Shown here piece by piece: positions 23,691-24,960 of a stretch of 24,960 bases of DNA; position 1 is the first letter of the stretch, and every line of letters starts with the position of its first letter. The notes under the pieces were generated by a model. The model worked only from the letters and a program-made list of their open reading frames with translations. It was not told where the DNA came from and searched no databases. Source of the DNA: CAWHMN01 sp051001135 (GTDB lineage Bacteria > Acidobacteriota > Terriglobia > Terriglobales > Acidobacteriaceae); the NCBI GenBank assembly GCA_051001135.1, contig JBPCNO010000169.1:1-24960 (forward strand). The letters are read 5' to 3'. The translations under genes were made by a program, and so were the position numbers.

Positions 23691-24692
23691 TCAGTCTGTC
23701 TGTTCGCCTGACTCCACAACCCGGAGACAGATCCGCGCCGTGAGCACCACCAGCACCGACCAGAAGACATCGGCGCCAAGCAGGTGCAGCACCTGCATCC
23801 ACAGCGGCGCGCGCAGCAGGACATCGAACACACCGAGCGCCACCTGCAACGCCAGCAGGCCGATCAGCACATGGGCGAGCGAACGATTACCGCTCTGCTC
23901 CTGCCGGAAGACTGCCTGCCACAGCAGCCAAAGAATGAACGCCGCCGCGACGACCACGCTTGCCGGATGCACCACCCGCAAACGAATAAGCCACGCGGTC
24001 GACGAGGAGAAATCCGCCAGCAGCGCGGAGCGCAGCGATGTAGCAGGGAAGAGCGTATCCCCCAGTGCGGCCAGCGATCCGCTGACTCCGACCACCAGTG
24101 TGGCGGCGAGCCCGCAGAGGGCCAGAGGAAGATGACGCATGGCCACTCTCCCGCGGTAGGCCTCACCGGCAGGGGACAGGAAGTGCGCGGTGAGTGCCAG
24201 CGCGCCCAGCAGCAGCAAGGTGTTTGCCAGGTGCAGGGCCAGCATCGGCGGCCGCCAGGGCGAGGTGCTCTGCGCGGTAAGGCCAAGCTTCACCAGCAGC
24301 GCGCCCAGCAATGCTTCGTTGAGCGTCAGCAGCACGGCGGCAACGGCAGCCACGCGCGCCAAGTGCTTCCGCACCGTCTTGCGATAGACCCAGACCACCA
24401 GCGCCAACACCAGCACTAGCGTCAGCCCGCTCATCATCCGATGGGTGAACTCGATCACCGTGGCCACACGCGGATTGATGGGCAGCACGGTTCCGTTGCA
24501 CAACGGCCAGTGGTCCCCGCATCCCGCGCCGGAGCCGGTTGCGCGCACCACCGTGCCCCACAGGATGACCGCGATGTTGTAAGCCAGCACTGCCCAGGCA
24601 AAGCTTGGCAGCCATCTTCCGGCAGCGGTGGGCTGCTGCTCTGTGTTGCGTTCTTTCTGGACGACCGATGCGTGCGCCAGGCTCGCGTTCAA
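23691..24692 (-). CDS. ctaA: Heme A synthase (COX15/CtaA family)
   Basis: CtaA oxidises the C8 methyl of heme O to a formyl group, making heme A for aa3-type cytochrome oxidases. The 333-residue integral membrane protein has about eight helices. It shows E81 and H84 in EFTHR, H154 in LALHLANT, H242 in RVVHPAS and H303 in QVLHLLGAD, the conserved heme-binding and catalytic positions, and the extracytoplasmic Cys pair C58/C65 in GAGCGDHWPLCNG. The start is a TTG (24692-24690) with an excellent AGGAG 5 nt upstream. The upstream neighbour proC ends 50 nt before, in the same direction. It indicates aerobic respiration. Confidence 0.93.
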   Translation of the reverse strand: MNASLAHASVVQKERNTEQQPTAAGRWLPSFAWAVLAYNIAVILWGTVVRATGSGAGCGDHWPLCNGTVLPINPRVATVIEFTHRMMSGLTLVLVLALVVWVYRKTVRKHLARVAAVAAVLLTLNEALLGALLVKLGLTAQSTSPWRPPMLALHLANTLLLLGALALTAHFLSPAGEAYRGRVAMRHLPLALCGLAATLVVGVSGSLAALGDTLFPATSLRSALLADFSSSTAWLIRLRVVHPASVVVAAAFILWLLWQAVFRQEQSGNRSLAHVLIGLLALQVALGVFDVLLRAPLWMQVLHLLGADVFWSVLVVLTARICLRVVESGEQTD

Positions 24693-24742
24693 GGCAGCTC
24701 CTGCGTCCGATTCTACTCGCCGGAGTGGCGACTCCCCGCGTC

Positions 24743-24960
24743 TTAGCCGCTCGTAAGCTGCCGCGCGCGCTCGGTGGCCCGCATCACGGCTTTGATCAGA
24801 GTGACACGCAGTCCGCCCTCCTCTAGCTCCAGCAGGCCATCGGCGGTACAGCCGGCGGGGGTGGTCACGGCGTCCTTCAGCAGCGCCGGATGTTCCCCGG
24901 TTTCAAGTACCATCCGCGCGGCGCCGTACGTAGTCTGCGCCGCCAGCAGCGTGGCTACAT
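24743..24960 (-). CDS. proC: Pyrroline-5-carboxylate reductase, C-terminal part (5' end beyond window)
   Basis: The minus-strand frame entering from the right edge ends at TAA (24745-24743), showing the last 71 residues. They match the dimerisation domain of ProC, which reduces 1-pyrroline-5-carboxylate to proline with NAD(P)H. LAAQTTYGAARMVLETGEHP is followed by LKDAVTTPAGCTADGLLEL, the position of the family motif VTSPGGTT-x-GL, and by LRVTLIKAVMRATERARQL. The A-G-C-T wording in place of G-G-T-T is a mild variation. The Rossmann domain is outside the window. Confidence 0.9.
   Translation of the reverse strand, partial: VATLLAAQTTYGAARMVLETGEHPALLKDAVTTPAGCTADGLLELEEGGLRVTLIKAVMRATERARQLTSG

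Noticed and set aside
23670..23700. Run of seven T after ctaA as an intrinsic terminator
   Set aside because: No stable stem precedes the T-run. The run forms the upstream edge of the GH42 promoter instead.

Overview
The window is 24.96 kb of GC-rich bacterial chromosome with dense, ordinary coding and no tRNA, rRNA, transposase, integrase or CRISPR array that I can see. The best taxonomic clue is a pair of adjacent exported von Willebrand factor A proteins (about 7.6-9.8 kb) that look like the 'VWFA-related Acidobacterial domain' family. Together with the GC content, the exported GH42 beta-galactosidase, the heme A synthase of aerobic respiration and bacterial Ku, they suggest an aerobic soil acidobacterium (Acidobacteriaceae/Terriglobia-like). 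This placement is an inference from gene content.

Layout. 1-609: 3' end of a penicillin-binding transpeptidase with its own terminator. 720-2945: the NAD(P)HX repair enzyme (epimerase plus dehydratase fused) and tsaE, meeting the convergent fabI with a 14-nt 3' overlap. 3812-7434 (minus): a tightly coupled operon running DUF1015 > N-acetylmuramoyl-L-alanine amidase > GerM-domain protein > glutamate racemase murI. 7630-9844 (plus): two VWA proteins. 9994-15861 (minus): an ion/signalling operon running TPR membrane protein > ClC channel/antiporter with a CBS-like tail > histidine-kinase-like protein > stand-alone KdpD sensor, with two TGATG stop/start junctions. 16081-20276 (plus): a Tat-exported aldo/keto reductase followed by larE-larC-larB, the complete known pathway for the nickel-pincer (NPN) cofactor, with no larA in view. 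20407-21318: ku. 21496-23613 (minus): GH42 beta-galactosidase behind a near-consensus sigma-70 promoter. 23691-24960 (minus): ctaA (TTG start) and the C-terminus of proC.

How the genes fit together. The murI operon supplies D-glutamate and remodels peptidoglycan, consistent with the transpeptidase nearby. The lar genes build the NPN cofactor from nicotinic acid adenine dinucleotide (LarB carboxylation/hydrolysis, LarE sulfur insertion, LarC nickel insertion) for a LarA-type racemase or epimerase encoded elsewhere. In the ion/signalling operon the usual KdpD sensor kinase appears as two separate, translationally coupled proteins, and the kinase half has Glu where the phospho-accepting His should be. 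That pseudokinase-like pair is the most unusual item here. Other points worth a second look are the coupling of a secreted aldo/keto reductase to NPN synthesis, a pentapeptide minisatellite at the N-terminus of TsaE, a G-quadruplex-type tandem repeat carrying the murI stop codon, a palindrome over the ku promoter, and an operator-like site at the start of GH42 transcription. I found no clearly new multi-gene system beyond these.
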